Positions 46,085-55,157 of a stretch of 64,000 nucleotides of DNA are shown here, one piece after another. The position numbers and the translations under genes were made by a program. The notes beneath the pieces were generated by a model. The model made no database searches. It was not told where the DNA came from and worked only from the letters and a program-made list of their open reading frames with translations. This DNA comes from Desulfovibrio sp. TomC. GTDB lineage: Bacteria > Desulfobacterota > Desulfovibrionia > Desulfovibrionales > Desulfovibrionaceae. Within the stretch, counting starts at the first letter, position 1; each line of letters starts with the position of its first letter. The DNA lies in contig NZ_JSEH01000017.1 of the NCBI RefSeq assembly GCF_000801335.2, positions 62,001 through 126,000 on the forward strand. The letters run 5' to 3'.

Positions 46085-47962
46085 TCAGTCCCCGGACGGC
46101 TTCCCCTCCGAAAGGGGCTTGTCCATCGGATGTTCATGCCGGCCCGTCATCATGCCCTTGATAAGGCTCAGCGGCGTTGCGCCGGTCGTAGCCAGATAGA
46201 GGTGGCCTACGAAAAACAGGGCAAAGCCGATAACGATGGTCAGATGGGCCGCAACCAGAAACGGGCGCGGCGCGATGATCGCGGTTGCGGCCTCGGGCAT
46301 GAGGAGCAGCAGCCCCGACGCGAGAAGCACCGGCATGCCGACGAGGAACACGACCAGATAGGCCATGCGTTGCAACGGATTGAACCGCCGCTCCAGCGTC
46401 GCCGGGTAGGGATGCGCCTCGCCTCGGAAGATGCCGCGGCAGTAATAGCGAGCCTGGAGGAGCAGCGGCCGAAGGCCTCCCTGTTCGCCCGGCAGATACT
46501 GGCGGATGTCGCCCGTGGCCACGGCCCGGATGACGTAGGCGAAGAAGTTTAACGCCAAAAGCACGCCGCACACGTTGTGGATGCGCGTAGCCGCCTCAAG
46601 GCCAAGGGCCCAGGAGGCTTCCGTGAAGCGCACGGAAAGCCCGGTGTAGCCGAGGAGGAGGAACAGAGCCGCATTCACCCAGTGGGTGGCGCGCACAAAG
46701 GCCGGGTACATATACTCCGACACGAGCGCCCCGGTATGGCGGCGGCGGGGCAAGGCCCGGCCAAGGCCGTGCAGGAGCGCCAGGGCGAACACGCCGGAGA
46801 CGGCCGTGCCGCCGACGGCGCTGAGCACCGGGGCCACCTGGTTTGGCGGGAAGTAGCCCGAGGTGACGGGAGCCGCGCCGCCCGTATGGGGCGTGGCCCG
46901 CACCACGATCAGCGACTTGCCCGGGTCGGTGTGGCAGGTGGCGCAGTCGCGCACGGCGGTCTTCTTCTCGCCGATCAGGTGGTCGTTGGGATCGGCCACG
47001 GGCGTGTGGCATTCCACACACATAACGGACCGGCTGTGGGCGCTCCAGTTGGTCAGGAAGGCGTGGGCCGCCTTGGCGTCGGGCACGTCCTTGCCCGACA
47101 GTTCCTTGAGTTTGGCCGCGTTGTCGTGGCAGGCCAGACACTGGGCGTTGTACATGGCCGTCAGCGAGGCATAGGCCACCTGCTGCGGCTTTTGGGGTTG
47201 GGCGTGGGGGTTGTGGCAATTGCCGCAGGACACCTTGTCCTTGAGCTTTTCCGCATGGGCGCTCTGGCCAAACGCCTTGATCTGATGGGCCAGGCCCACG
47301 TTGTGGCACGACAGGCAGGTGGCGTTGTCGGGCCTGACCACGGCGTGGGGCGCCTGCGTAAAGCTCTCCGCGCCCTTTTGGCCGGTGTGGCAGGTGGCGC
47401 AGGGGAGGTTGGCATGGGCGCCGTGCCGGTAGTCGGCCACATCCACGTGCAGATCAAGGGTCTTGCCGCGTTCGGTTACCGGCTTTGGCGGCGTGGCCGC
47501 CCCGTGGCAGGACAGGCAGGCCGTACTCTGGGCTGTGGCCCCCTGGTTGCCGGTGAGCAGCACGGCCTTGGCCGTGTCGTCGCCGGTAAAGGCCGTGGCA
47601 ATGATTCCGGCCATGGCGTCGGTGGACGTCTCGTAATTCGAGGCCACCTTGCGATGGCAGGTGGCGCAATCCCTCGAAGCGGCCATCGGATCGGTTTTGT
47701 TGGTATTATTATGGCATTTGAAGCAGGCCTTGTCCGTGAAGTGGTCGGCCATAGTGATATGGGCCACTTTCTTCGTGTCGAAAAGCTTGGTGTGGCAGTC
47801 CTCGCACCGAAAGCCCTTGGACGCGTGCAGCCTGCCGTCGAACATGACGGTCCCCTGACCTCCGCCGCCGTAGCGCAGGGATGTCCCGCCGCTGGTCGCC
47901 AGGGCTGTCCCCGGCCAGGCGGTCAGGAGAGCCAGGAGCAGAAGACTCCAGGCTCGTTTCAT
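46085..47962 (-). CDS. Decahaem cytochrome c fused to cytochrome b
   Basis: The 625-residue protein starts at ATG 47962, overlapping the upstream stop by 4 bases. It has a signal peptide (1-22) and ten CxxCH haem sites in about 375 residues (CEDCH, CFKCH, CATCH, CLSCH, CATCH, CLSCH, CGNCH, CLACH, CVECH, CATCH). From about 400 there is a di-haem cytochrome b561/NiFe-hydrogenase-b-type membrane domain (FVRATHWVNAALFLLLGYTG, IHNVCGVLLALNFFAYVI, LTIVIGFALFFVGHLYLA). It would pass electrons between periplasmic donors and the quinone pool. The partner FMN enzyme is encoded directly upstream. Confidence 0.9.
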   Translation of the reverse strand: MKRAWSLLLLALLTAWPGTALATSGGTSLRYGGGGQGTVMFDGRLHASKGFRCEDCHTKLFDTKKVAHITMADHFTDKACFKCHNNTNKTDPMAASRDCATCHRKVASNYETSTDAMAGIIATAFTGDDTAKAVLLTGNQGATAQSTACLSCHGAATPPKPVTERGKTLDLHVDVADYRHGAHANLPCATCHTGQKGAESFTQAPHAVVRPDNATCLSCHNVGLAHQIKAFGQSAHAEKLKDKVSCGNCHNPHAQPQKPQQVAYASLTAMYNAQCLACHDNAAKLKELSGKDVPDAKAAHAFLTNWSAHSRSVMCVECHTPVADPNDHLIGEKKTAVRDCATCHTDPGKSLIVVRATPHTGGAAPVTSGYFPPNQVAPVLSAVGGTAVSGVFALALLHGLGRALPRRRHTGALVSEYMYPAFVRATHWVNAALFLLLGYTGLSVRFTEASWALGLEAATRIHNVCGVLLALNFFAYVIRAVATGDIRQYLPGEQGGLRPLLLQARYYCRGIFRGEAHPYPATLERRFNPLQRMAYLVVFLVGMPVLLASGLLLLMPEAATAIIAPRPFLVAAHLTIVIGFALFFVGHLYLATTGATPLSLIKGMMTGRHEHPMDKPLSEGKPSGD

Positions 47963-49170
47963 GCCTGCACCTTCGTGATGACGTTTGCCGGGACGTTGCG
48001 GGCACTGGGAACGCCGGTCAGGGTCATGGCCACGGTCAGCTCGTCCTTCATGATGTTCATCATAAGGGCCACGCCGTCGCGGCCGCCGCCATGGGCCCCG
48101 CGGACCAGCGGCCGGCCGCACAGGCACGCGTCCGCGCCCATGGCCAGGTACTTGAGCACGTCCTGGCCCCGGCGCACCGCGCCGTCCACCAGGATGACGG
48201 CCTTGCCCTTGACGGCGTCGGCAATGGCCGGCAGCACCGTGGCCGTGGCCGGGGTGTAGTCCAGGACGCGGCCGCCATGGTTGGACACGGCAATGCCCTT
48301 GGCCCCGATGTCCACGGCGATCTTGGCCTCCTCCACGGTCATGATGCCCTTGATGATAAAGGGCAGGCTCGTGGATTTGGCCAGCTCGGCTAACTGTTTT
48401 GGGGTTTTGGGTTCCACGGTCTGGCCGGGAACGGCCCGGGCGGCCCGGCCGGCCGAGTCGATGTCGATGGCCACGGCGATGCCGCCGGCTTCCTCGACCA
48501 TGCGAAAGCGCTTGATGATCTCTTCGTTGGTCTTGGGCTTGATGGTGACGATGGCCCGGCCGCCAAACTGTTGCTTGAGCACGGCGATGCGGCGCTCGAA
48601 GACGTCCATCTGGTCGCCGATGCCGTCAGCCACCCAGCCGATGGTGCCGGCATCCTGGCAGCCGCCGAGGATGGAAATGACGTAATCCTCCTCGGTCATT
48701 TTCTTGCCCATATTGTAGCTGACGCCGCCGGTGACTGCCGAAGTCACGGGCATGGAGAGTTTTTGCCCGAAAAGGGTGATGGAGAGGTCGGGCTTTTTCA
48801 CGTCATGGAAGGTCCGCATGACCAAGTCAATTTTGTTTAACGTGTTGTAGTTGTTTTTAAAGGCTTGGCCGGAGCCGATTCCGCCCATACCCGGCACCTC
48901 GCCGGCGCAGGCCACGCCGTCGCACTCCGGACAGACGCGGCAGATGGGGTAGAGCTTTTCCCGGGCCACGCGCAGCACGTCGCCGATTTGAAGCTTGGGC
49001 TTTCCTCCGGCGGCGGCAGCGGCCGGAGCGGCGGCCGGGGCGGCCTCGGCTGCGGCCTGGGCGGTCTTGACAATCAGCGGCGTGAGCAGCGCCCCCACGC
49101 CGGCCACCATGCCGGCCTTGATAAAGTTGCGGCGGGTCGGGGATTCAGTCTCGTGTATGTCTTTGGTCAT
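47959..49170 (-). CDS. Tat-exported FMN-dependent alpha-hydroxyacid dehydrogenase
   Basis: The 403-residue protein has a twin-arginine signal (RRNFIKAG at 13-20, hydrophobic 19-38). The body is an FMN alpha-hydroxyacid oxidase/dehydrogenase: CRVCPECDGVACAGEVPGMG, GGVSYNMGKKMTEEDY, IKGIMTVEEAKIA and the active-site GIAVSNHGGRVLD (His and Arg). The family oxidises L-lactate, glycolate or similar acids. Export by Tat places it in the periplasm, and the following gene encodes a multihaem cytochrome b, so electrons probably go to quinone. Substrate not proven. Confidence 0.9.
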   Translation of the reverse strand: MTKDIHETESPTRRNFIKAGMVAGVGALLTPLIVKTAQAAAEAAPAAAPAAAAAGGKPKLQIGDVLRVAREKLYPICRVCPECDGVACAGEVPGMGGIGSGQAFKNNYNTLNKIDLVMRTFHDVKKPDLSITLFGQKLSMPVTSAVTGGVSYNMGKKMTEEDYVISILGGCQDAGTIGWVADGIGDQMDVFERRIAVLKQQFGGRAIVTIKPKTNEEIIKRFRMVEEAGGIAVAIDIDSAGRAARAVPGQTVEPKTPKQLAELAKSTSLPFIIKGIMTVEEAKIAVDIGAKGIAVSNHGGRVLDYTPATATVLPAIADAVKGKAVILVDGAVRRGQDVLKYLAMGADACLCGRPLVRGAHGGGRDGVALMMNIMKDELTVAMTLTGVPSARNVPANVITKVQA

Positions 49171-49222
49171 CGGAACAGCCTTTGGGTTTGTCGGTTGTTG
49201 CAGCAGACGGCCCGCAGGCCGG

Positions 49223-50032
49223 CTATTTCGCCGGAACGAAGCTCTTGGCCACGATGGCCTGGGCCGGCGGGGTCAGCATGAATTCAAAAAAAGCCAGGAC
49301 TTCCTGGGAAGGCTTGACGGCAATGAGCGACAGGGGGCGCTTGAGGCGGTAGGCCCCGGACTGGACCGCGGCGGCCTCGGGTTTGGCTGCGCCGACGGAG
49401 ACAGCGGCCACGCCGGGAACGGCAAAGGACATGGATGCGGCGGTGATGCCGCTGGGGTCCTTGGCCACGTCGGCCACGCAGTCGGTGGCGTCGTCGAGTT
49501 CCTTGACCGGGCCGTAGGCCGCCTCGCCAAGGACCATGGCCTTGAAGGCCTTGACCGTGGCCCGGCCGCCGTCGAGCTTTTCGCTGTAGATGGTGATGGG
49601 CAGGTCCGGGCCGCCGAATTCCTTCCAGTTTGTGGCCTTGCCCGAGAAAATGTCCTTGAGCTGGGCCATGGTCAGATCTTTGGTGGTGTTTTTCGGATGC
49701 ACGAAAATGCCCATGACGTCGTAGCCGATGACCTCAATGTCGGTGAGGGCGGCCTTTTCCTTGTCGGTCGGTTCGCTGGCCAATCCGCCCAAGGATACCT
49801 GGCCGGCCACCACGGCCTTGAAGCCGGCCCCGGCCCCGGCCGTGCCGATAACGCCAAAGGGAATGCCGGTCTTGGCGGTAAAGAGTTTGGTGGCCTCGGG
49901 CAGGACCATATGGCCGATCGTGCTCGCCCCTTCGTAGGTCAGGGGATCGGCGGCGGCGGCCTGGCCGGCGTACAGGGTCAGGGCCAGGAGGCCGGCCAGG
50001 CTGTAAAGCCTGATGCTGCGTAATCCGTTCAT
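49223..50032 (-). CDS. PstS/ModA-like substrate-binding protein
   Basis: The 269-residue protein from ATG 50032 has GAGGAG 5 bases upstream. The signal peptide ends near AAAADP. The PBP-like fold opens LTYEGASTIGHMVLPEATKL, and later DIFSGKATNWKEFGGPDLPI matches the PstS-type family (PF12849-like). No ABC permease accompanies it. It is the first gene behind the sigma-54 promoter and precedes the FMN enzyme by 52 bases, so it may deliver a ligand to that enzyme or to the adjacent sensor. Confidence 0.82.
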   Translation of the reverse strand: MNGLRSIRLYSLAGLLALTLYAGQAAAADPLTYEGASTIGHMVLPEATKLFTAKTGIPFGVIGTAGAGAGFKAVVAGQVSLGGLASEPTDKEKAALTDIEVIGYDVMGIFVHPKNTTKDLTMAQLKDIFSGKATNWKEFGGPDLPITIYSEKLDGGRATVKAFKAMVLGEAAYGPVKELDDATDCVADVAKDPSGITAASMSFAVPGVAAVSVGAAKPEAAAVQSGAYRLKRPLSLIAVKPSQEVLAFFEFMLTPPAQAIVAKSFVPAK

Positions 50033-50139
50033 ACTCGCTCCTCTGTTTGAAACCAGGCGGCGGGGGCCGCGAACATGCGTCGCGAACCGGCTGCCGCCTC
50101 CGAGGCGGGGCCGTCCCTCGTTCGTGACGCAGTTCCCAG

Positions 50140-50155
50140 AGCAGGAGTGATGCCA
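50140..50155 (-). promoter_or_regulatory. Sigma-54 promoter of the binding protein-FMN enzyme-cytochrome operon
   Basis: On the minus strand TGGCATCACTCCTGCT keeps the GG and GC elements with the exact 10-base spacing of the -24/-12 consensus. It lies 108 bases upstream of the ATG at 50032, right behind the gene of a sigma-54-dependent activator. Confidence 0.75.
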
Positions 50156-50229
50156 GGACGGGCTTTGTCGCTTAACGGGCTGTATAAAATAGGAAATTAC
50201 GTTTGCCTGAGGGGAAAGGACCTGGGGAA

Positions 50230-50344
50230 GGGGTATGCCGGACGGCAAGTCCCCGGGGGCTTGGACCGCCAGGCACGGAAACACGGCGCTTGGGCAGCAC
50301 ATGCCCAAAGGCATGATGTGCCTGTCGGCATACCCCTTTGGGCA
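50230..50344. promoter_or_regulatory. Nested palindromes, candidate activator-binding sites
   Basis: GGGGTATGCCG (50230-50240) pairs with CGGCATACCCC (50326-50336). Inside and beside it are TTGGGCA-5-TGCCCAA (50290-50308) and TGCCCAAAGG/CCTTTGGGCA (50302-50344). They lie 75-190 bases upstream of the sigma-54 promoter, where an NtrC-type activator would bind. The last pair may also end the regulator transcript. Confidence 0.5.
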
Positions 50345-50366
50345 GGAGAAGCAGCGGGGAAAACGG

Positions 50367-51779
50367 CTAGTCGTTGCCCTGGCGCAGGGCCTTTAAGCGC
50401 TTGGACAGGGCCGATTGGGTGACGCCAAGCAGCCGGGCGGCCAGGGTCTGGCGGCCGGCCGACCGGGCCAGGGCCTCGGCCAGCAGGAGCTTTTCGGCCT
50501 TGGCGAAGCTTGGCAGGCTGGTCAGCCCGGCAAAGGGATTCTCGTCATCGGCTATGGCGGGCGGGCCTTCGGCCTCTCCGAGGCAGCGCTTGAAGCTGTC
50601 CATGGAGAGCATCCGGCCGGTGTGCAGGCTGACGGCGTCGTAGACCATGGCCGCCAGTTCCCGGATGTTCCCGGGAAAGGCATAGGTCGCAAGAAGCGGG
50701 GCCAGTTCCCGGGGCGGCGTGGGTTTGCGTTTGCCAAGCGCCGCAGCCGCCTCCGCCAGGAAGTGGTCGAGCAAGGGTTCGATGTCTTCGGGGCGTTCCC
50801 GCAGGGGCGGCACGGCCACGTGGTGGGTGCGCAACCGGAAATAGAGATCCCGCCGGAAAATTCCCTCGCGCTCCCGGGCCGCCAGATCGGCATGGGTGGC
50901 GGCAATGACCCGGGCGCACAGCCGTCTGGGCTGGTCGCAGCCCAGGGGGTAGTATTCCCCCTCCTGGAGCAGACGCAACAGCTTCACCTGGGAGGCGACG
51001 GCCAGGTCGCCGATTTCGTCGAGAAAAAGGGTCCCTCCGGCAGCCTCCTCGACCAGCCCCCGGCGCGTGGCCTCGGCCCCGGTGAAGGCCCCCCGGACAT
51101 GGCCAAAAAGCGTGTCGGTGAAGGCCGTATCGTCCAGCCCGGCCACATTGAGGGCGACCAGGGGGCCGCTTCGGCCGCTCAACGCGTGGGCGGCGCGCAC
51201 AAGGGCCTCCTTGCCGACGCCGGATTCCCCGGTGACCAGCAGGGGCCTGGGGCTTTTGGCCACGGCTTCGATGTAGGCGAAAACAGCCCGCATGGCCGGA
51301 CTGTGCGTACGGATGGCGGCAAAGGCCTCGGGATGGCGCAGGCTGCCCGAAACCACCCGGCTGACCACTTCCTGGCTTTCGGCCCGCAGCTCAAGCATCT
51401 GCATCGCCCGGACAATGGCCCCGACGATGCGGCCCTCGTCGTCGGTCTTGACGCAGTAATCGTAGGCTCCGAGTTTCATACAGGTTACAGCCGTGGCCAG
51501 CTGGTTCAGGCCCGACAGCACGATGCAGGCCACGTCCGGGTGGCGTTCGGTGATGGCGGCCAGCAGTTCCGTGCCGCAAACATGGGGCATGGTCAGGTCG
51601 AGGAGCACCAGGCCAACGCCGCCCGCCTCCAGGATATCCAAAACCTGCCGGCTGTCCTGGCAGGCCCGCACATTGGTGAAGCCGGCCGAGACCTCGAGCA
51701 GCAGGGTCATGGATTGCAGCCAGTCCGCCTCGTCGTCCACGAGCAGGATGCCAAGGCCGTCGGCGCACGCTTCGGTCAT
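50367..51779 (-). CDS. NtrC-type sigma-54-dependent response regulator
   Basis: The 470-residue protein from ATG 51779 overlaps the kinase stop by 4 bases. Receiver domain 10-125 with phospho-Asp in GLVLLDLTMP. AAA+ domain about 165-390 with Walker A GESGVGKE, the sigma-54 contact loop GAFTGA and Walker B GGTLFLDEIGD. C-terminal Fis-type HTH RQTLAARLLGVTQSALSKRL. It activates sigma-54 RNA polymerase. The adjacent -24/-12 promoter at 50140 is the obvious target. Confidence 0.94.
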   Translation of the reverse strand: MTEACADGLGILLVDDEADWLQSMTLLLEVSAGFTNVRACQDSRQVLDILEAGGVGLVLLDLTMPHVCGTELLAAITERHPDVACIVLSGLNQLATAVTCMKLGAYDYCVKTDDEGRIVGAIVRAMQMLELRAESQEVVSRVVSGSLRHPEAFAAIRTHSPAMRAVFAYIEAVAKSPRPLLVTGESGVGKEALVRAAHALSGRSGPLVALNVAGLDDTAFTDTLFGHVRGAFTGAEATRRGLVEEAAGGTLFLDEIGDLAVASQVKLLRLLQEGEYYPLGCDQPRRLCARVIAATHADLAAREREGIFRRDLYFRLRTHHVAVPPLRERPEDIEPLLDHFLAEAAAALGKRKPTPPRELAPLLATYAFPGNIRELAAMVYDAVSLHTGRMLSMDSFKRCLGEAEGPPAIADDENPFAGLTSLPSFAKAEKLLLAEALARSAGRQTLAARLLGVTQSALSKRLKALRQGND

Positions 51780-53536
51780 GGGGTCTCCCTGGCGGCAACA
51801 GGCAGCACCAGGCGCACCGTTGTGCCACGGCCCGGTTCGGAGGCAAATTCCAGGCTGCCGCCGTGTTCCTTGACGATGCCGGCCGAGACGGAAAGGCCGA
51901 GTCCGGTGCCGCCGGTGGCGCGTTTGGTGGTAAAGAAGGGGTCGGTGACGCGGGGCAGGTCTTCGGGGCTGATTCCCGCGCCTTCGTCTGCCACCGTCAG
52001 GACCACGGCCTTGCTGTCGTCGGAAACAGTCGTTGTCAGGGCAATGGCCGCATCCGGCGAGGTCAGGGCCTGACAGGCGTTGAGAAGCAGGTTGACCACC
52101 ACCTGCTCGATACGCGCTGCATTGCCCCAGGTTGGCGGCAGGCTGGCGGCGATGTCCAGGCGCCAACAGGACGTCGCCTTGTTGATGGAGCTGCCGACGA
52201 GGCGCACGGCCTTGCCGGCCACCTCGCCGAGGTCGAAAGCCTGATGGGCGCTGGCCGGGGCGACGCGGGAAAAATCGCGCAGGTCGTCGACTATTCGCCG
52301 GATACGCTGGGCGCTTTCCTCGACCACGTCGACAATGCGCGGCAACTTGTCCCGGATGCGCGAATAGACGCCGCCGCCAAGCGGGAAATCGCCCCGCTCC
52401 CGGTACACCTCGTCCAGCACGCGCATGGCCTCGGCGTTGAGCTTTTTAAGGATCGGCACGTTGAGCAGAATCAGCCCGTTGGGGTTGTTGATCTCATGGG
52501 CCACGCCCGACACCAGGACGCCGAGGGCCGCCATCTTGTCGGCCTGCACGAGCTGCTGCTGGTTGTCGCGCAACAACGCCAAGGCATCGGAGAGCGAGCG
52601 CGTGCGCTGGTCGACCTGCCTTTTGAGCGAACGCGTCCAAAGGGCCGCCCCGCCAAGCAACAGCAAAAGCGGCCCAAGGACCACGGCCGCATAACGGAGC
52701 ACCATCCGGGGCGAAAAGGCCTCGGTGTCCATGACCCCGAACCATTTGCGCCGCAGTTCCTGGTACTGGCCCGACTGCTTGACCAGGGTGAGCCCTTCGC
52801 CAAGCAGGGCCAGGGCGCCCTCGTTGCCGTGGATGACGGCAAATCCGTAGGGCTGGCTGGTCACGCTTTTGGCCACGACCCGGATATTGTCGAGCTTTTC
52901 CTGCTCGATGGCGAAGAGTCCGGGCAACATGGCCACCACGGCGTACTCCCCTTCGCCCAAGGCCAGACGACGCAGGCCTCCGACCGGGGTTTTGGAAAAG
53001 ATGAGGTCCTTTTCAAAGCCCAGGCCGTCCAGAATATCGTTGATGCTGCCCCCGGGGTGGACGATAACCTTTTTTCCGGCCAGTTCTTCCAGGGATGCAA
53101 CGGCCGGCGTGTCCTTGCGGGCAAAGATCGCATGGTTGATGGTGGTGTGGGGCGGGGTGAGCTCGGCCTCGCGCAGCCAGAGATTGGAATAGGGCGTGCG
53201 CTGCAGGGCGTCCACCGTGCCGTCGGCCAGGGCCGCGTGCAGGCGGGACCAGTCCATGAGCACAAACCGCACGGGAACGCCCATGGCCTCGCCAACGGCC
53301 CTGGACAGATCGACATTGAAGCCGGCCGGCTGGCCGTTGTCGTCGAGATATTCGTAGGGGGGGTAGTTCTTGTCGCCGCCGATAACAAGTGCGCGGCGTC
53401 CCGTCGCTGATTCCTGAGGCTGGGCAATGGTGACGAAGCCGGGGCAAAACATCAACGCCAGCAACGCCAAACAAGCTGTAATGCTTTGGTATTTTTTATC
53501 AAACCGAAGGTGTTGTTCCCAATCTGACTGCTGCAC
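51776..53536 (-). CDS. Sensor histidine kinase with periplasmic binding-protein domain
   Basis: The 586-residue protein has a GTG start and a weak ribosome site, so the exact start is uncertain. A signal/TM at about 18-38 precedes an SBP_bac_3-like periplasmic domain (YPPYEYLDDNGQPAGFNVDL, about 50-270). TM near 285-305, coiled coil, then a kinase core with phospho-His in GVAHEINNPNG, N box NLLLNACQAL, and G boxes DEGAGISPED and GGTGLGLSVSAGI. BvgS-like ligand sensing. It is coupled to the NtrC-type regulator. Confidence 0.92.
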   Translation of the reverse strand: MQQSDWEQHLRFDKKYQSITACLALLALMFCPGFVTIAQPQESATGRRALVIGGDKNYPPYEYLDDNGQPAGFNVDLSRAVGEAMGVPVRFVLMDWSRLHAALADGTVDALQRTPYSNLWLREAELTPPHTTINHAIFARKDTPAVASLEELAGKKVIVHPGGSINDILDGLGFEKDLIFSKTPVGGLRRLALGEGEYAVVAMLPGLFAIEQEKLDNIRVVAKSVTSQPYGFAVIHGNEGALALLGEGLTLVKQSGQYQELRRKWFGVMDTEAFSPRMVLRYAAVVLGPLLLLLGGAALWTRSLKRQVDQRTRSLSDALALLRDNQQQLVQADKMAALGVLVSGVAHEINNPNGLILLNVPILKKLNAEAMRVLDEVYRERGDFPLGGGVYSRIRDKLPRIVDVVEESAQRIRRIVDDLRDFSRVAPASAHQAFDLGEVAGKAVRLVGSSINKATSCWRLDIAASLPPTWGNAARIEQVVVNLLLNACQALTSPDAAIALTTTVSDDSKAVVLTVADEGAGISPEDLPRVTDPFFTTKRATGGTGLGLSVSAGIVKEHGGSLEFASEPGRGTTVRLVLPVAARETP

Positions 53537-53967
53537 CGAGCTTTCATAGGTATTGCGCCGCCAAACGTCAACGGTCCCAGGCGCGTGGGAAAAGCCGCTT
53601 GAGCCGACACCTCAAAGCCAAAGGGCTCTTCTCGAAACATGAAAGAATCGATGCATTTTCGAATGCTGAACTTCCGATGGAGCAATGAGGGACGGCAGGT
53701 CGCTCCTGCCTGGGGCGTGAGGACTTCTCTGGCGCCTGCTCATGCCAAGGACTGCGCCGGCGACGTGGCCGGGCACTCGTCTTTGATTGGCTGGGCGACC
53801 TCCGGGTCGTTTTCGGACCTGGCCCATGGGCTTTCGGGGGCGGATGTTCGACTGGCCTTGCAGGAAAGTGCGCAGCCAACGGAGTGGGCGTGCTTTCCCC
53901 CTTGGCGGGCGGCCTGGATGCGGGGGCAGGCCGCCGACAGGAGCGGCCGGGGGAGCCCGGCCGGAGG
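53537..53967. other. Intergenic region with att-like 20-mer
   Basis: No gene is supported. It holds TTTCGGACCTGGCCCATGGG at 53811-53830, identical to 41231-41250, followed by a degenerate GGGGG-CGGA-GTTC run like the att core. Confidence 0.5.
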
Positions 53968-54189
53968 TCAGGCTTTTTTCAGGAAGCAGGTCTTGAGCAC
54001 CAACCCCTTGACCTTGTCGGCATTGCACTCGATGTGGGCCGGATCGTCGGTGAGGCGGATGTTCTTGACGAGGGTCCCGCGTTTGAGGGTCACGGAAGAG
54101 CCCTTGACCTTCAAATCCTTGGTGAGCGTCACGTTGTCGCCATTGGCAAGGATGGCGCCGTTGCTGTCCTTTACGATCACGTCGTCCAT
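53968..54189 (-). CDS. PhnA-domain protein
   Basis: The 73-residue protein starts MDDVIVKDSNGAILANGDNV and continues LTKDLKVKGSSVTLKRGTLV, then DPAHIECNADKVKGLVLKT. This is the C-terminal domain of PhnA/YjdM proteins, often annotated as alkylphosphonate utilisation protein; the zinc-ribbon half of longer homologues is absent. No phn operon is nearby, so a phosphonate role is doubtful. Confidence 0.82.
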   Translation of the reverse strand: MDDVIVKDSNGAILANGDNVTLTKDLKVKGSSVTLKRGTLVKNIRLTDDPAHIECNADKVKGLVLKTCFLKKA

Positions 54190-54348
54190 GCGCTGCGTCC
54201 TTTGGTTGGTGTTGCCGGGCGAAACTCGCCCGCAAAGCCGTGACTCGTACAGGCTCGCCTGTTTGGGATCAAGCGGTTTTCGCCTGTGCGCAGAGCAGGG
54301 CGAGGGCCGGCCGGGGAGCGGGACACAGCGTCCGCTCCCGGGGCAGGG

Positions 54349-54996
54349 TCAGCCTGTTATGGTCCGGAAGCACAGGGTCAGCCCGATCAGGACGGCAAGG
54401 ATCGCCAACGTCCCGACAGTGTTGCGTGTCCGTTTCGATTCCTCCTGGGCTGCCATCCACGAGGCGCTCAGGACGTTGAGCACGGGCATCACGGCCCACT
54501 GCAGGATGGAGACGCTCAGCGCATTGCCGATCAACATGGATACGGCCAACCCCAGAGGCTGGAGGAACGGGCCGGGGAACAGCGTGAGCAGCATGACCGT
54601 GGGGTAAAGTCCGAGCAGCACCACCAGGACCATTTTCCAGGCCGGCGGCGCGCCCGCCCCCTGGTCGTGCATACAGCCCGAAAACCAGGCCCCGAAGCCG
54701 CCCGGGGCCACCTGCAGGTTGAAAGCGCCGATCTCCTCCCGGAAGCGATCGACCCACTGCTGGCGGACCGGCGAAGTCAGCCAGTGTTGCAGGGAGGCCT
54801 CTTCATCGAAGTTGACAAGGACGACCCAGTCCCCTGCCGTGCCCCCGGCCGGGGGAAAAAGCTCGGTGCCTCTGTAGCCTGCAAATGATTCTACGGCCTT
54901 GGTCACGCCGTGTTGCCAGTCCAGGAAGGCGGTGAGTCTGGCCCCGGGCACCTTGTGCACGATGACGGCTGTGGCTTTGGAAACGCGGGTGTCCAT
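54349..54996 (-). CDS. ABM-domain membrane protein
   Basis: The 215-residue protein has a good GGAGGAG site. Residues 1-100 resemble an antibiotic-biosynthesis-monooxygenase/dimeric ferredoxin-like fold (AVIVHKVPGARLTAFLDWQH, GDWVVLVNFDEEASLQHWLT). The C-terminal half has three membrane segments (MVLVVLLGLYPTVMLLTLF; LGLAVSMLIGNALSVSILQW; TVGTLAILAVLIGLTLCF). Function unknown. Confidence 0.75.
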   Translation of the reverse strand: MDTRVSKATAVIVHKVPGARLTAFLDWQHGVTKAVESFAGYRGTELFPPAGGTAGDWVVLVNFDEEASLQHWLTSPVRQQWVDRFREEIGAFNLQVAPGGFGAWFSGCMHDQGAGAPPAWKMVLVVLLGLYPTVMLLTLFPGPFLQPLGLAVSMLIGNALSVSILQWAVMPVLNVLSASWMAAQEESKRTRNTVGTLAILAVLIGLTLCFRTITG

Positions 54997-55157
54997 GGCG
55001 CTTCTCCTCCTGGTTGTCTGCTGTCCCGAGGGGGCAGCGTCAGCTTGATCGGCAGGAAAATCGGGCGCGAACCGGCCTGCCGGTTCGCGCCTGCGGCTTC
55101 GCGTCGCCGCCCAGGCCGGTCGGGGCGGACCCCTGGCGGCCTCGCTATTCCTGCGCT

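Noticed and set aside
46577-48259. 560-codon plus-strand frame opposite the cytochrome and FMN enzyme genes
   Set aside because: Antisense shadow; the minus strand has ten haem sites and an FMN signature.
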